From assembly GCA_964423225.1 (NCBI GenBank), contig CAYREE010000065.1, forward strand, positions 1 through 12,629: 12,629 bases of DNA. Direction: 5' to 3'. Origin of the DNA: CAYREE01 sp964423225 (GTDB lineage Archaea > Altiarchaeota > Altiarchaeia > IMC4 > SCGC-AAA252-I15). The position numbers and the translations under genes were made by a program. The notes under the pieces were generated by a model. The model saw nothing but the letters and a program-made list of their open reading frames with translations. It did not search any database and had not been told where the DNA came from. This document shows positions 1 through 7,153 of this stretch, in pieces; the stretch's first letter is position 1; each line of letters begins with the position of its first letter.

Positions 1-288
1 GCATGTGGCGGCTTCATTTGCTTCTAATGAACTACAATATGATGCTTCCCCCTTAACCAGGGCAAGACAAGATACTCTTATATCCTCATTGATTACCCGA
101 CAGTATCCTTCATTCTTTGTCTGGAAGGCTTTGGTTAGAACGCATTTCGTCTTCAAATATCCGTTGAAATCCGTGCATTCTTCAATATCAATAGTAGTTG
201 AAGTGGTGATGGTGGGTGACTCATTGATCTTATTTTCCAAGCATCCGGAAGATAAGATGATAACTATCAGATAAACAATGAGTCTCAT
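1..288 (-). CDS. Cys-repeat lipoprotein, C-terminus cut by window edge
   Basis: Open reading frame of 96 codons running off the window at base 1, read by hand on the minus strand from ATG at 288. It begins MRLIVYLIVIILSSGC, a short hydrophobic signal ending in a lipobox (LSSGC, Cys16), so the mature protein should be lipid-anchored outside the cell. A short Thr/Ser stretch follows (TITTSTTID), then cysteines in the C-x(10-13)-C rhythm (EC..KC..YC..SC..YC..TC). This is the pattern of the lipoprotein at 7892-8854 and of the C-terminal half of the protein at 10737-11717, so the three look like one family of repeat proteins. A TATA-like TTTTTAATC lies about 28 bases upstream, consistent with a leaderless transcript. 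Function unknown. Confidence 0.8.
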   Translation of the reverse strand, partial: MRLIVYLIVIILSSGCLENKINESPTITTSTTIDIEECTDFNGYLKTKCVLTKAFQTKNEGYCRVINEDIRVSCLALVKGEASYCSSLEANEAATC

Positions 289-309
289 CTATAGAAGATG
301 TATTTGAGT

Positions 310-320
310 GATTAAAAAGA
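310..320 (-). promoter_or_regulatory. TATA-like box for the partial lipoprotein gene
   Basis: On the minus strand this reads TCTTTTTAATC, centred about 28 bases before the ATG at 288. No Shine-Dalgarno is seen between, as expected for a leaderless archaeal transcript. It overlaps the T-rich tail of the ABC importer operon. Confidence 0.45.
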
Positions 321-325
321 AAAAA
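314..325 (-). terminator. T-rich terminator of the ABC importer operon
   Basis: On the minus strand the sequence TTTTTTCTTTTT starts about ten bases after the permease stop codon. Runs of T without a strong hairpin are the usual archaeal termination signal. The same bases probably form part of the next gene's promoter. Confidence 0.5.
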
Positions 326-334
326 TGGTGATTA

Positions 335-1111
335 TTAGAAGTGTTTTGACATCATCCTCATCTTAATGAGCAGGTATTCTAGGACTATTATTATCCCGTA
401 GAATAGTACTCCCCATAGTGATAGTGTCAGGATGCATGCGAATAGTAATGGCGTATCCAAATAGTATGATGAGTTCAGCATCACGTATCCTAGTCCTTCG
501 GTTGATCCTGTGAATTCTCCGATAACTACCCCAACTACTGCTAGGGTACTGCTAATCTTTAGTGCCGAGAATACGAATGGCATGGAGTTAGGTATCCTTA
601 GTTTGAGTAGGACGTGAATCTTTGACGCATTATATGATTTCAGTAGGTCGAGCTGTTCTTTCTGGACGTTATTTAGGCCTTCCATGCTGTTTATGAGTAC
701 TGTGAAGAATAGGAATATTGCGCCCATGAATATCTTTGACGTCATACCGTTTCCTAACCAGAGTATTATGAGTGGGGCGAGTGCGATGAGTGGTGTTGCC
801 TTCATCGCTATTGCGAATGGCATCATTGAGACCTTGAGGTTCTTGTTTAGTGTGAATAGTAGTGCGAATATGAATGCGCTTATTGATCCTATAGTGAATG
901 CCATTATGGATTCGAAGAATGTGATCGATGAGTTGTGAAGTAGTTCTGTGTAATTCGTTCCAACCGCTACGACTACTTCACTGAACTTGGGTAGTATCAC
1001 ATTGTTCACCCTGCCAGTGGATGCGAATAGTTCCCAGCATGTGATGACTAGAATCATCACTATGGTTGGGTAGACTATCTCCCTTATTCTCTGAATGATT
1101 CTTTTATCCAT
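335..1111 (-). CDS. ABC importer permease, NitT/TauT (SsuC/ThiX-like) class
   Basis: Membrane permease subunit of an ABC importer, 258 residues, the usual length for this class (BPD_transp_1 family). Hydrophobic segments lie near residues 14-31, 64-88, 96-120, 126-143, 190-210 and 222-248. The cytoplasmic EAA loop that contacts the ATPase is at about residues 152-185 (EQLDLLKSYNASKIHVLLKL). Other stretches typical of SsuC/TauC/ThiX proteins are TPLIALAPLIILWLGNG (106-122) and GEFTGSTEGLGY (198-209). The start overlaps the end of the ATPase gene by 28 bases, so the two are translationally coupled. It is the last gene of the operon and is followed by a T-rich terminator. The substrate cannot be read from the sequence. 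Confidence 0.93.
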   Translation of the reverse strand: MDKRIIQRIREIVYPTIVMILVITCWELFASTGRVNNVILPKFSEVVVAVGTNYTELLHNSSITFFESIMAFTIGSISAFIFALLFTLNKNLKVSMMPFAIAMKATPLIALAPLIILWLGNGMTSKIFMGAIFLFFTVLINSMEGLNNVQKEQLDLLKSYNASKIHVLLKLRIPNSMPFVFSALKISSTLAVVGVVIGEFTGSTEGLGYVMLNSSYYLDTPLLFACILTLSLWGVLFYGIIIVLEYLLIKMRMMSKHF

Positions 1112-1806
1112 TTTACATACCTCTGGAATTTTTCTGTATATTTTATTTCAAGCTCCCTGTCTCTGGGAAGCTCTATCTTTATTATTTCCTTTATCCTCGC
1201 TGGCCTCTTTGACATTATGACGACCTTGTCGGATAGGAAGACTGCTTCTTCGAGATTGTGTGTTGTGAATAGCACGGTCTTGTTGTTGAGTATCCTCTTT
1301 ACTTCAAGCCCAAGGGTTTCCCGTGATAGCATGTCTACGGCTGCGAATGGTTCGTCCATCAGCATAAGGTCAGGGTCAAAGGATAGTGCTCTGGCTAGTG
1401 ACGCCTTCTGTTTCATGCCTCCTGATACCTCTGATGGTAGGAAGTCTTCAAAGCCTTGTAGTCCAACCATATCAAGCATCTGTGTCGAGTCGAATCTGTC
1501 TGAAAAACCCATTATCTCGGCTGGGAGCTCGACATTCTTCTTTAATGTCCTCCATTCAAGCAGCCCATGGTTCTGGAAGATGAAGGATATGTTGGGCTTG
1601 CCATTATCATGTTCGATCATACCAGATGTCTCTTCGTCAAGCCCCCCGATTATCCTTAATAGGGTGCTCTTCCCGCATCCGGATGGTCCGACTATGGATA
1701 TGAACTCTCCTTCCTTGACCTGGAAGCTGACTTTGTCAAGGACTTTCAAGGGTCCGTTATTATTGGATTTGAACTCTTTGCTTAGGTCTTTTATCGTTAT
1801 CATCAT
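1084..1806 (-). CDS. ABC importer ATPase, NitT/TauT (SsuB/TauB/ThiZ-like) class
   Basis: ATP-binding subunit powering the importer, 240 residues. All motifs are present: Walker A GPSGCGKST (40-48), Q-loop Gln78 (FIFQN), signature VSGGMKQK (127-134), Walker B LMLMDE (147-152), D-loop AAVD (155-158) and H-loop His183 (TTHNLEEA). The GGMKQK form of the signature is typical of the nitrate/sulfonate/taurine/pyrimidine importer group. The start lies 27 bases after the binding-protein stop and is preceded by a strong ribosome site (GGGGGTGATGG). ATG at 1803 is an alternative start one codon on. Middle gene of the three-gene operon. Confidence 0.95.
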   Translation of the reverse strand: MMITIKDLSKEFKSNNNGPLKVLDKVSFQVKEGEFISIVGPSGCGKSTLLRIIGGLDEETSGMIEHDNGKPNISFIFQNHGLLEWRTLKKNVELPAEIMGFSDRFDSTQMLDMVGLQGFEDFLPSEVSGGMKQKASLARALSFDPDLMLMDEPFAAVDMLSRETLGLEVKRILNNKTVLFTTHNLEEAVFLSDKVVIMSKRPARIKEIIKIELPRDRELEIKYTEKFQRYVKWIKESFRE

Positions 1807-1808
1807 CC

Positions 1809-1817
1809 ATCACCCCC
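1809..1817 (-). promoter_or_regulatory. Ribosome binding site of the ATPase gene
   Basis: Minus strand GGGGGTGAT, complementary to the archaeal 16S 3' end (anti-SD CACCTCC), just before ATG 1806. It marks the ATPase as an internal operon gene, in contrast with the apparently leaderless binding-protein gene. Confidence 0.65.
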
Positions 1818-1833
1818 TATTTGATATTTTTTT

Positions 1834-2901
1834 TTAATCGTGTATGTTCAGCTCCTTTATGAATCTTGTGTCATACGCGTTTCTAACATCATAGCCTTTG
1901 TTTATCACCTTCTCCTTGATTAGTCGGTCGTATGTTTCACTGAACATCTCATAGTCCATGTATCCATATGGCTTTGTAGATGTCACAATATTGTAGACTG
2001 GTAGTCTTCCAAGCTCTCTGTCCCTGTCTAGTTTTGGATCCTGTTTTACTAGGTATCCAACCGATTCTTCAGGATGGTTCACACTGTATTGTAGTCCCTT
2101 TAGTGTTGCTCTAAGGAATTTTTTCACAACTTCTGGATTTTCTTGGATATAGTCTTCCCGTGCAAACAGTGTGTATCCATGGCTTTTCACACCATAATCC
2201 TGTGGGTCTATGGTGTTCACTTCAATACCTTCTGCATCAAGGTTTGGTAGTGCGGTCTGTCGGAAACCTACGCCAGCATCAAGCCTCCCGCTTATCATCT
2301 GGCTGTAGTCATAGTAGGTGACTCCAACTTCCTTGAGTTCTACTCCTTCCTGTCTGAACAGTGTGTGTAATATGTCGACTGATATATGGCCCATGAACAT
2401 GCCTATCTTTTTCCCGTCCAAATCCTTTACAGTTGTCAGTCCACTATCCTTCATGGTGAGTATGGTCAGGAAGTTCGCGTCCTTGTGAAAGATGGCGACA
2501 GCCTTTATGGGTTGGCCTCTGCCTCTTGCTACAAGCAGTGTGTCTGGTCCGCTTAGTAGTCCGAAGTCGTCTGTCTTTGTCACAACCATTTTCACAGGAT
2601 TCAGTTCTGCAGAACCATGTGTGAATTCTACGTCCAGACATTCATCATCATAATATCCCTTTTCATATGCTGTGTAGAATGGTGTTTGTCCGGCCTCGAT
2701 CATTGGGATCGGAAACCTTATTGAAGTCTTAGTGCATCCAGCCTCTTTGTTATCGTGTCTTTCAGAAATAGCATATCCTATTACAGGTATGCTTCCCCCA
2801 TCATAGATGATCAAAAGGCCGAATCCTATTGTGGCAAGCGCCATCAGTAAAACAATGATGTTTTTGCCATATCCTTTCGTCCTTTGGTTTTTTTGTTCCA
2901 T
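1834..2901 (-). CDS. Substrate-binding protein, NMT1/ThiY-like, membrane-anchored
   Basis: Extracellular solute receptor of the importer, 355 residues. Residues about 13-35 are hydrophobic (NIIVLLMALATIGFGLLIIY) with no lipobox, so it is probably held by an uncleaved N-terminal anchor. The fold is the NMT1/SsuA-like type: GQTPFYTAYEKGYYDDECLDVEF, then DFGLLSGPDTLLVARGRGQP, then TVKDLDGKKIGM (the usual 'dlkGKkigv' strand), YYDYSQMISGRLDAG, and a C-terminal lobe with NPEVVKKFLRATLKGLQY. These match binding proteins for sulfonates, nitrate-like anions or thiamin pyrimidine precursors. No thiamin gene or TPP riboswitch is nearby to decide. First gene of the operon; no Shine-Dalgarno, TATA-like box about 27 bases upstream. 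Confidence 0.9.
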   Translation of the reverse strand: MEQKNQRTKGYGKNIIVLLMALATIGFGLLIIYDGGSIPVIGYAISERHDNKEAGCTKTSIRFPIPMIEAGQTPFYTAYEKGYYDDECLDVEFTHGSAELNPVKMVVTKTDDFGLLSGPDTLLVARGRGQPIKAVAIFHKDANFLTILTMKDSGLTTVKDLDGKKIGMFMGHISVDILHTLFRQEGVELKEVGVTYYDYSQMISGRLDAGVGFRQTALPNLDAEGIEVNTIDPQDYGVKSHGYTLFAREDYIQENPEVVKKFLRATLKGLQYSVNHPEESVGYLVKQDPKLDRDRELGRLPVYNIVTSTKPYGYMDYEMFSETYDRLIKEKVINKGYDVRNAYDTRFIKELNIHD

Positions 2902-2924
2902 TAATACTATTGACGAAAACCGAA

Positions 2925-2932
2925 CTAATAAG
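2925..2932 (-). promoter_or_regulatory. TATA-like box of the ABC importer operon
   Basis: Minus strand CTTATTAG, centred about 27 bases before the ATG at 2901. With no ribosome site in the gap, the transcript is probably leaderless. A G/C palindrome lies eight bases further upstream. Confidence 0.5.
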
Positions 2933-2940
2933 TCTCATAT

Positions 2941-2954
2941 CCCCCTAAGGGGGG
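2941..2954. promoter_or_regulatory. Palindromic operator candidate 1 (CCCCC-TAA-GGGGGG)
   Basis: Inverted repeat CCCCCTAAGGGGGG, unusual in an A/T-rich intergenic region. It sits just upstream of the importer TATA box, where the BRE and activator sites of archaeal promoters lie. A near copy occurs at 3077-3088 before the divergent regulator gene. I infer that both are binding sites for the TrmB-like protein. Confidence 0.6.
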
Positions 2955-3058
2955 AGTTAGAATTAAATGGGGTTATTGTCTCTAAAACGTCATAATACTA
3001 CTGTATTGACTATTTTTAAGCATTTTCTAATGATATGTCTTTTATTATTATAATGCCA

Positions 3059-3067
3059 TTATTATAA
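3059..3067 (+). promoter_or_regulatory. TATA-like box of the TrmB-like regulator gene
   Basis: TTATTATAA, centred 33 bases before the ATG at 3096, which would place the transcript start near 3089. Other A/T-rich candidates exist at 3040-3050, so the exact box is uncertain. Confidence 0.4.
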
Positions 3068-3076
3068 CTGTTTAGT

Positions 3077-3088
3077 CCCCCCAGGGGG
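3077..3088. promoter_or_regulatory. Palindromic operator candidate 2 (CCCCCC-A-GGGGG)
   Basis: Inverted repeat between the likely TATA box and the ATG of the regulator, a position where a bound protein would block transcription. Its right half, GGGGGT, could also serve as a ribosome site seven bases before ATG 3096. It resembles the palindrome at 2941-2954 on the opposite strand. Confidence 0.6.
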
Positions 3089-3095
3089 TCGTAAG

Positions 3096-3857
3096 ATGTA
3101 TGAAAATATCTTGAGAGATATAGGATTGACTGATGGAGAGATAAAGGTCTATATAGCTTTGATGAAGCTTGGACCGACAAGAACCGGCCCCCTTATCACC
3201 TCCTCCGAGGTATCGTCTTCTAAAGTATATAAGATTCTTGACCGATTGGAGAAGAAGGGTTTGGTTGGCCATTTCATCAAGGAGAATGTTAAAGTCTATC
3301 ATGCTCAAGATCCAAAGCGTCTGCTTGAATACCTGGAGGATAAGGAGAATCATATCTTAAACAAGAAACAGGAATTCAAATTATTGATGCCTGAATTTGA
3401 AAACATGTATGCCCGGACAAAGGAGAAGACTGAGGTCACAATCTTTGACGGCTTTAAGGCTGTGACTAGCCAGGTGCGTTCAATCCTCTCCGAGTTAAAG
3501 AGTGGTGATACTTATTACATCCTTAATGCCGGCTATGGACATGTCCCCGGCCTACGATCATTTTTCAGAAATCATAATAAGATGCGGGCTGACAAGGGTA
3601 TTTACTTGATGATGCTTGCAAACTATGATGTGCGTGATTCGATGGAGGATACTACGTTCTTGAATGCCGAGGTCAGGTTTTTACCACAGTATCTCCATTC
3701 TCTCACGGAGATAATCTTCTATAAGAATAAGACTTTCTTTTGCGTATGGACCGAGATTCCAAAAGGATTTCTTATTGAAAGCAAGGAGGCGACAGACAGT
3801 TTCCGAGCATACTTCAATGCTTTCTGGAAGATAGCGGAACCACATCAACTAAAATAA
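3096..3857 (+). CDS. TrmB-family transcriptional regulator
   Basis: DNA-binding regulator of 253 residues. The N-terminal 75 residues form a TrmB-type winged helix-turn-helix: LTDGEIKVYIALMKLG, then SSEVSSSKVYKILDRLEKKG with the recognition helix, then a wing ending KVYHAQDPKRLLEYL. A coiled helix (about 80-110) links to a C-terminal domain resembling the effector domain of TrmB and related proteins (TYYILNAGYGH, GIYLMMLANYD, EIIFYKNKTFFCVWTE). It is divergent from the importer operon, and palindromes lie at both promoters, so it probably controls the importer and itself in response to the imported solute. Convergent with the acetyltransferase gene, nine bases apart. Confidence 0.88.
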   Translation: MYENILRDIGLTDGEIKVYIALMKLGPTRTGPLITSSEVSSSKVYKILDRLEKKGLVGHFIKENVKVYHAQDPKRLLEYLEDKENHILNKKQEFKLLMPEFENMYARTKEKTEVTIFDGFKAVTSQVRSILSELKSGDTYYILNAGYGHVPGLRSFFRNHNKMRADKGIYLMMLANYDVRDSMEDTTFLNAEVRFLPQYLHSLTEIIFYKNKTFFCVWTEIPKGFLIESKEATDSFRAYFNAFWKIAEPHQLK

Positions 3858-3866
3858 AAATCTAGT

Positions 3867-4334
3867 TTATATCCTTGCTCTTTTTCTAATCAAATATCTT
3901 GTGAATCCGAGTTTTTCCCAGGTTTTTATCCCACTAGTGTTTTTCACATGGACTGATAATTCCACGTCTTTTATCTTCTTTTCACGGAACCATGTTTTAA
4001 GCTCCTTGTACATGAGTTTTCCAACTCCTTTTCGCCTATATGATTTTTCCACATACATGTCGCATACGACTCCAAGCCTTCTTTTTGGATAGACTGGCGG
4101 CCTCTGTGATATCTCAGCTAACGCATATCCTATGATCTTTCCGTCTTTTTCCGCGACTACTATCTGTCTTTTGGATGAGTAGACACATGACTTGAAGAAT
4201 CTCTTGTAGACATCATTCACATCCTTCTTGGGTGTATAATATGCGTCAAGCTTTCTGTGATATGATAATAAACCCTCTCCCATCCTAGATAGGGCATCGG
4301 CATCCGCGACCCTAGCCTTTCTAAAAACAACCAT
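3867..4334 (-). CDS. GNAT-family N-acetyltransferase
   Basis: Acetyl-CoA-dependent acetyltransferase of 155 residues, a full-length single GNAT domain. Motif A, which binds the CoA pyrophosphate, is VCDMYVEKSYRRKGVGKLMY (90-109) with the R/Q-x-x-G-x-G signature RRKGVG. Motif B is around N132 and GIKTWEKLGF (135-144). The N-terminus (FRKARVADADALSRM) is the usual first strand and helix. The acceptor is unknown; small-molecule or protein substrates are both possible. It stands alone, convergent with the regulator. A/T-rich TATA-like sequence lies about 24 bases before the start. Confidence 0.9.
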   Translation of the reverse strand: MVVFRKARVADADALSRMGEGLLSYHRKLDAYYTPKKDVNDVYKRFFKSCVYSSKRQIVVAEKDGKIIGYALAEISQRPPVYPKRRLGVVCDMYVEKSYRRKGVGKLMYKELKTWFREKKIKDVELSVHVKNTSGIKTWEKLGFTRYLIRKRARI

Positions 4335-4353
4335 ATATGAATTATCTGATGGA

Positions 4354-4366
4354 TAAAGTAAATATT
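4354..4366 (-). promoter_or_regulatory. TATA-like box of the acetyltransferase gene
   Basis: Minus strand ATATTTACTTTAT, centred about 26 bases before the ATG at 4334, with no ribosome site between. Consistent with a leaderless transcript. Confidence 0.4.
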
Positions 4367-4428
4367 GGATAATGTGTGTTAGGACTAGAATATCAGCATT
4401 TAGATGGAAATAATGGGGTATGCATACA

Positions 4429-4437
4429 TTTATTTAA
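4429..4437 (+). promoter_or_regulatory. TATA box of the six-repeat secreted protein gene
   Basis: TTTATTTAA, centred 26 bases before the ATG at 4459. This supports ATG 4459, rather than the in-frame TTG at 4444, as the start of a leaderless message. Confidence 0.55.
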
Positions 4438-4458
4438 TCAAACTTGATTGATAACAAC

Positions 4459-6687
4459 ATGAAGTCAACACCCTTGATAATAGCACTTTTCTTCTTATGC
4501 TTTTTTCCACATGTGTCAGCGGTAGATGATTCTACATTCTGCGGGTGGGATCTAGACTGCAATGACGGCGAGCCACTATGCCGGGGAATGGTGATACACA
4601 AGTGTTACTACCGATGGTATTGGACTCCAGATTGTGATAGGGTTAGAGACGTAGTAGACGGCCTATGCGAGGCTTGTGGATGGGGGAAAGCCGAGACCTG
4701 GAATATAGGTGGATATTATAGTTGGGACAAACCCCATGCATGTGTTATGTATCCTAAAGGACATAAGGAGACTGATTGCCCTGAATATATCAAGAGGATA
4801 CACTGTACGAAAGGCCCTAAAAAGTCCACTACAACTACTACGTCGAGTACTACGACAACGATAAGGACGACGACTACAACAACCCTGATGCGGACGACGA
4901 CCACATTCGCTACAAAGACAACGGTTGGATGGTCTATCACACCTATTAAAACAACCACAACCTTACGATCAATAACGACTACATCAGCAACAACGTCTTC
5001 GACGATAATGGGAGTCAAGTATGTTAAGGCAAGCTTCTGTCCGGGTCTAGTAAGTTGTGGGATGGTCCCCGAATGCGATGGGACTGCAATAGACTACTGC
5101 TATAATGACGGCTACCGGACAGACTGTGAAAGGGGTCAGGAAGTAGCCGATAAGATCTGCAAGCTGTGCGGTTCAGACAGGGCTAAGCCAGTCAAGAAGG
5201 GAACAGCAGGCATCCTTCAGCTGGGAACCGTCTACTATCCATCCGGGAAATATTGTTATACCTGTAAGAACTACTTGAAGAATTGGGAATGTGAAAACAT
5301 TACGCCAACTGATTTCTGTCAAAAAAATCTTGAATGCGGTGACACTCCAAGATGTGATGGAAACCTGATTAGTAATTGCATGGACCTTGGATATCGGCGT
5401 GATTGTTCAAACCAGGATCAAGTTGCAGACGCCATCTGCAAGGCATGCGGATACAATAAACAAAAAGGTTTCCGTCTTGGACACACATCCGAGGTTCAGG
5501 GAGAGATTATCGCATACCCTACTGGAAACAAGATTACTGAAAGCCAGCGTTTCATAACACAGTTGAGCTGTGGTAATCCAGTCTCACAGGCGAGAACAAC
5601 CACACTACTTGATATGGGGTTTTGCAGTGGAAGGCTAGAGTGCGGTACAACACCGAAATGCGATGGCAAACTGATCGACTATTGTATAAAGGATGAAAAA
5701 GGATCAACATGCAACCGGTTCGAGGATGTCGCTGATGCATTATGTCGTCTGTGCGGTTACAAGGGTTATGAAACATATTATGTTGCAGCAAATGCAAAGG
5801 AATATGGGGGGACTGTCCGGTATTCTGACGAGCATTTCTGTCCTTCCTGCAAACATTACATCACTAACCTACACTGTACTAATGATGATAATATATTGAA
5901 GACAAGGGGTGATCCGTTCTGTAGACGTGGTTTTGACTGTAAGATTCAACCAAACTGTAATGGAAAACTTATTAGCCCCTGCATTGATGATGGAGGAAGT
6001 TTGGATTGTACGCGTAAGACAGAGGTTGCTGACGCGATCTGCAGGATGTGTGGGGCATCCATGCATGAATCATATAGTCTGGAGACTAGGCAGATGGCTG
6101 GAGGAGACATATTATATCCTACTGGTCGGATGTGTCCTGACTGCAATAGCCACTTCAAAGAATTATACTGTGTTAAACACGGGGTGACAACCACAACCAC
6201 TCTCTCAACATCGTCTACTACTACGACAACTTCAACGACGACCACTACCTTAGAGTTGAAGGGCATTGGTTTTTGCGCGGGTAAGATGGATTGTGGATCT
6301 CCACCAAAATGCGATGGATTTCCAATCGATTATTGCCTGGATATCAATGGAAAAGCCGACTGCAACCGTCATAAGGAGGTTGCTGACGCGATATGTCAGG
6401 CATGTCGGTATGAGAGGGCGGGCACGTATAGGAAGGGGGTGTTAGGCGGTCGTGGGACAGTTTATTATCCGACAAGAAGAACGTGTGGTAGCTGCTATAA
6501 TTACCTTGAGGATCTTGTCTGCGTGAATAATCTCGGAGCATCAAAGCAAGTGAAAAAATCACCTTTGAAGAAAAGGTCTTCTGAACCTAGGTTAAGTGAA
6601 AAATCTGAGCCGCCGTCTGAAAAGGCTGATGGCGGTATTGATGGGTTCGTGAAAAAATTCTTCTCCTTCTTATGGGGTGGGTCTTAA
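4459..6687 (+). CDS. Secreted protein with six Cys-rich repeats and Thr-rich linkers
   Basis: 742 residues from ATG 4459. Residues 1-21 form a clean signal peptide (MKSTPLIIALFFLCFFPHVSA). Six repeats of about 85-95 residues start with a Phe-Cys at about residues 27, 193, 286, 388, 487 and 605. The shared pattern is FC..x..C(G)..P.CDG..I..C......DC....EVADAIC..CGY....Y..G.....G.V.YPTG..C..C..Y...L.C. Most units hold ten cysteines, so probably five disulfides; unit 3 has eight. Thr-rich linkers lie at about 122-186 (after unit 1) and 575-600 (before unit 6) and are probably O-glycosylated. The tail is charged and ends GFVKKFFSFLWGGS. An extracellular adhesive or binding role is plausible, but I do not recognise the repeat. 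The stop overlaps the stop of the convergent gene. Confidence 0.88.
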   Translation: MKSTPLIIALFFLCFFPHVSAVDDSTFCGWDLDCNDGEPLCRGMVIHKCYYRWYWTPDCDRVRDVVDGLCEACGWGKAETWNIGGYYSWDKPHACVMYPKGHKETDCPEYIKRIHCTKGPKKSTTTTTSSTTTTIRTTTTTTLMRTTTTFATKTTVGWSITPIKTTTTLRSITTTSATTSSTIMGVKYVKASFCPGLVSCGMVPECDGTAIDYCYNDGYRTDCERGQEVADKICKLCGSDRAKPVKKGTAGILQLGTVYYPSGKYCYTCKNYLKNWECENITPTDFCQKNLECGDTPRCDGNLISNCMDLGYRRDCSNQDQVADAICKACGYNKQKGFRLGHTSEVQGEIIAYPTGNKITESQRFITQLSCGNPVSQARTTTLLDMGFCSGRLECGTTPKCDGKLIDYCIKDEKGSTCNRFEDVADALCRLCGYKGYETYYVAANAKEYGGTVRYSDEHFCPSCKHYITNLHCTNDDNILKTRGDPFCRRGFDCKIQPNCNGKLISPCIDDGGSLDCTRKTEVADAICRMCGASMHESYSLETRQMAGGDILYPTGRMCPDCNSHFKELYCVKHGVTTTTTLSTSSTTTTTSTTTTTLELKGIGFCAGKMDCGSPPKCDGFPIDYCLDINGKADCNRHKEVADAICQACRYERAGTYRKGVLGGRGTVYYPTRRTCGSCYNYLEDLVCVNNLGASKQVKKSPLKKRSSEPRLSEKSEPPSEKADGGIDGFVKKFFSFLWGGS
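4822..5014 (+). repeat. Low-complexity Thr-coding tract, linker 1
   Basis: Run of mixed ACA/ACT/ACG codons within the secreted protein gene, coding a Thr/Ser-rich linker. Codon mixing breaks up long exact DNA repeats. A second, shorter tract lies at 6186-6250. Confidence 0.8.
6186..6250 (+). repeat. Low-complexity Thr-coding tract, linker 2
   Basis: Second Thr/Ser-rich linker of the secreted protein, between repeats 5 and 6. Same codon mixture as linker 1. Confidence 0.8.
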
Positions 6688-7121
6688 CTGGACCTGGTTC
6701 TGAAAGTCCTCTGGGCGTCGACGATCAACCATTTTCCTTCGTCTTGGGCGAGAGTGTATACGTCTGTTGTCTTGTATTTTGCCCCGAATCCCTTGTCTTT
6801 TGGAGTGTATTCATCCACATAGGTCACTTTCACTTGTTTTCTTCCATCACTTAGATCAGTGATTTTTTTCACGTTAAACTCTTTTATCTCGATTGTATAT
6901 TCTTTCATGTCTCCAGCAACCATTTTAACAGCCTCCTTCTTTATCACTGGAGCAATGTATTGCCCAACTTCGTCAGGATCATCTGATTCTAATGAATATA
7001 TCATTGCTTCAACAACTCCTTCAGGAGTGCTTGGATAGCCTAGATTACATAAAGGACAGCATAGACAGCCAGACAACAATAAAATGATTGGTAAAACCAA
7101 AATTGATTTCATATAATCCAT
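6684..7121 (-). CDS. Small lipoprotein, possibly NTF2-like (DUF4878-type)
   Basis: 145 residues. The N-terminus (MDYMKSILVLPIILLLSGC) ends in a lipobox with Cys19, followed by further cysteines (CLCCPLC). The mature part, TPEGVVEAMIYSLESDDPDEV, then a strand-rich half (IEIKEFNVKKI..DGRKQVKVTYVDEY..VYTLAQDEGKWLIVD), has the helix-then-sheet order of NTF2-like DUF4878 lipoproteins. That family call is tentative. The start is preceded by AAGGTGAT, a ribosome site, and lies 32 bases after the stop of the upstream membrane protein gene, so the two form an operon. Convergent with the six-repeat gene; the two stop codons share the palindrome TTAA. Confidence 0.78.
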   Translation of the reverse strand: MDYMKSILVLPIILLLSGCLCCPLCNLGYPSTPEGVVEAMIYSLESDDPDEVGQYIAPVIKKEAVKMVAGDMKEYTIEIKEFNVKKITDLSDGRKQVKVTYVDEYTPKDKGFGAKYKTTDVYTLAQDEGKWLIVDAQRTFRTRSS

Positions 7122-7124
7122 TAT

Positions 7125-7132
7125 ATCACCTT
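7125..7132 (-). promoter_or_regulatory. Ribosome binding site of the small lipoprotein gene
   Basis: Minus strand AAGGTGAT, three bases before ATG 7121. It favours the first ATG over the in-frame ATG nine bases on, and marks the gene as internal in a two-gene operon. Confidence 0.55.
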
Positions 7133-7153
7133 GAACTTTTTTTCTCTTCTATA

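Noticed and set aside
5..274. Plus-strand open frame of 89 codons
   Set aside because: It is antisense to the partial lipoprotein gene, which has a lipobox, a TATA box and the Cys pattern of its relatives.
2902..3095. TPP riboswitch for a thiamin precursor importer
   Set aside because: No conserved THI-box sequence is seen, and the importer transcript appears leaderless.
4415..4423. GGGGTATGC, identical to nine bases of the diverged element at 7756-7764
   Set aside because: Too short and without the TAACGC block in register, a following hairpin or an end motif; likely chance.
4444..4458. TTG start five codons before the secreted protein's ATG
   Set aside because: It would put charged residues before a clean signal peptide, and the TATA box spacing fits ATG 4459.
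4716..5018. Val-rich minus-strand frame opposite the Thr tract
   Set aside because: A by-product of reading ACN-rich sequence on the other strand.
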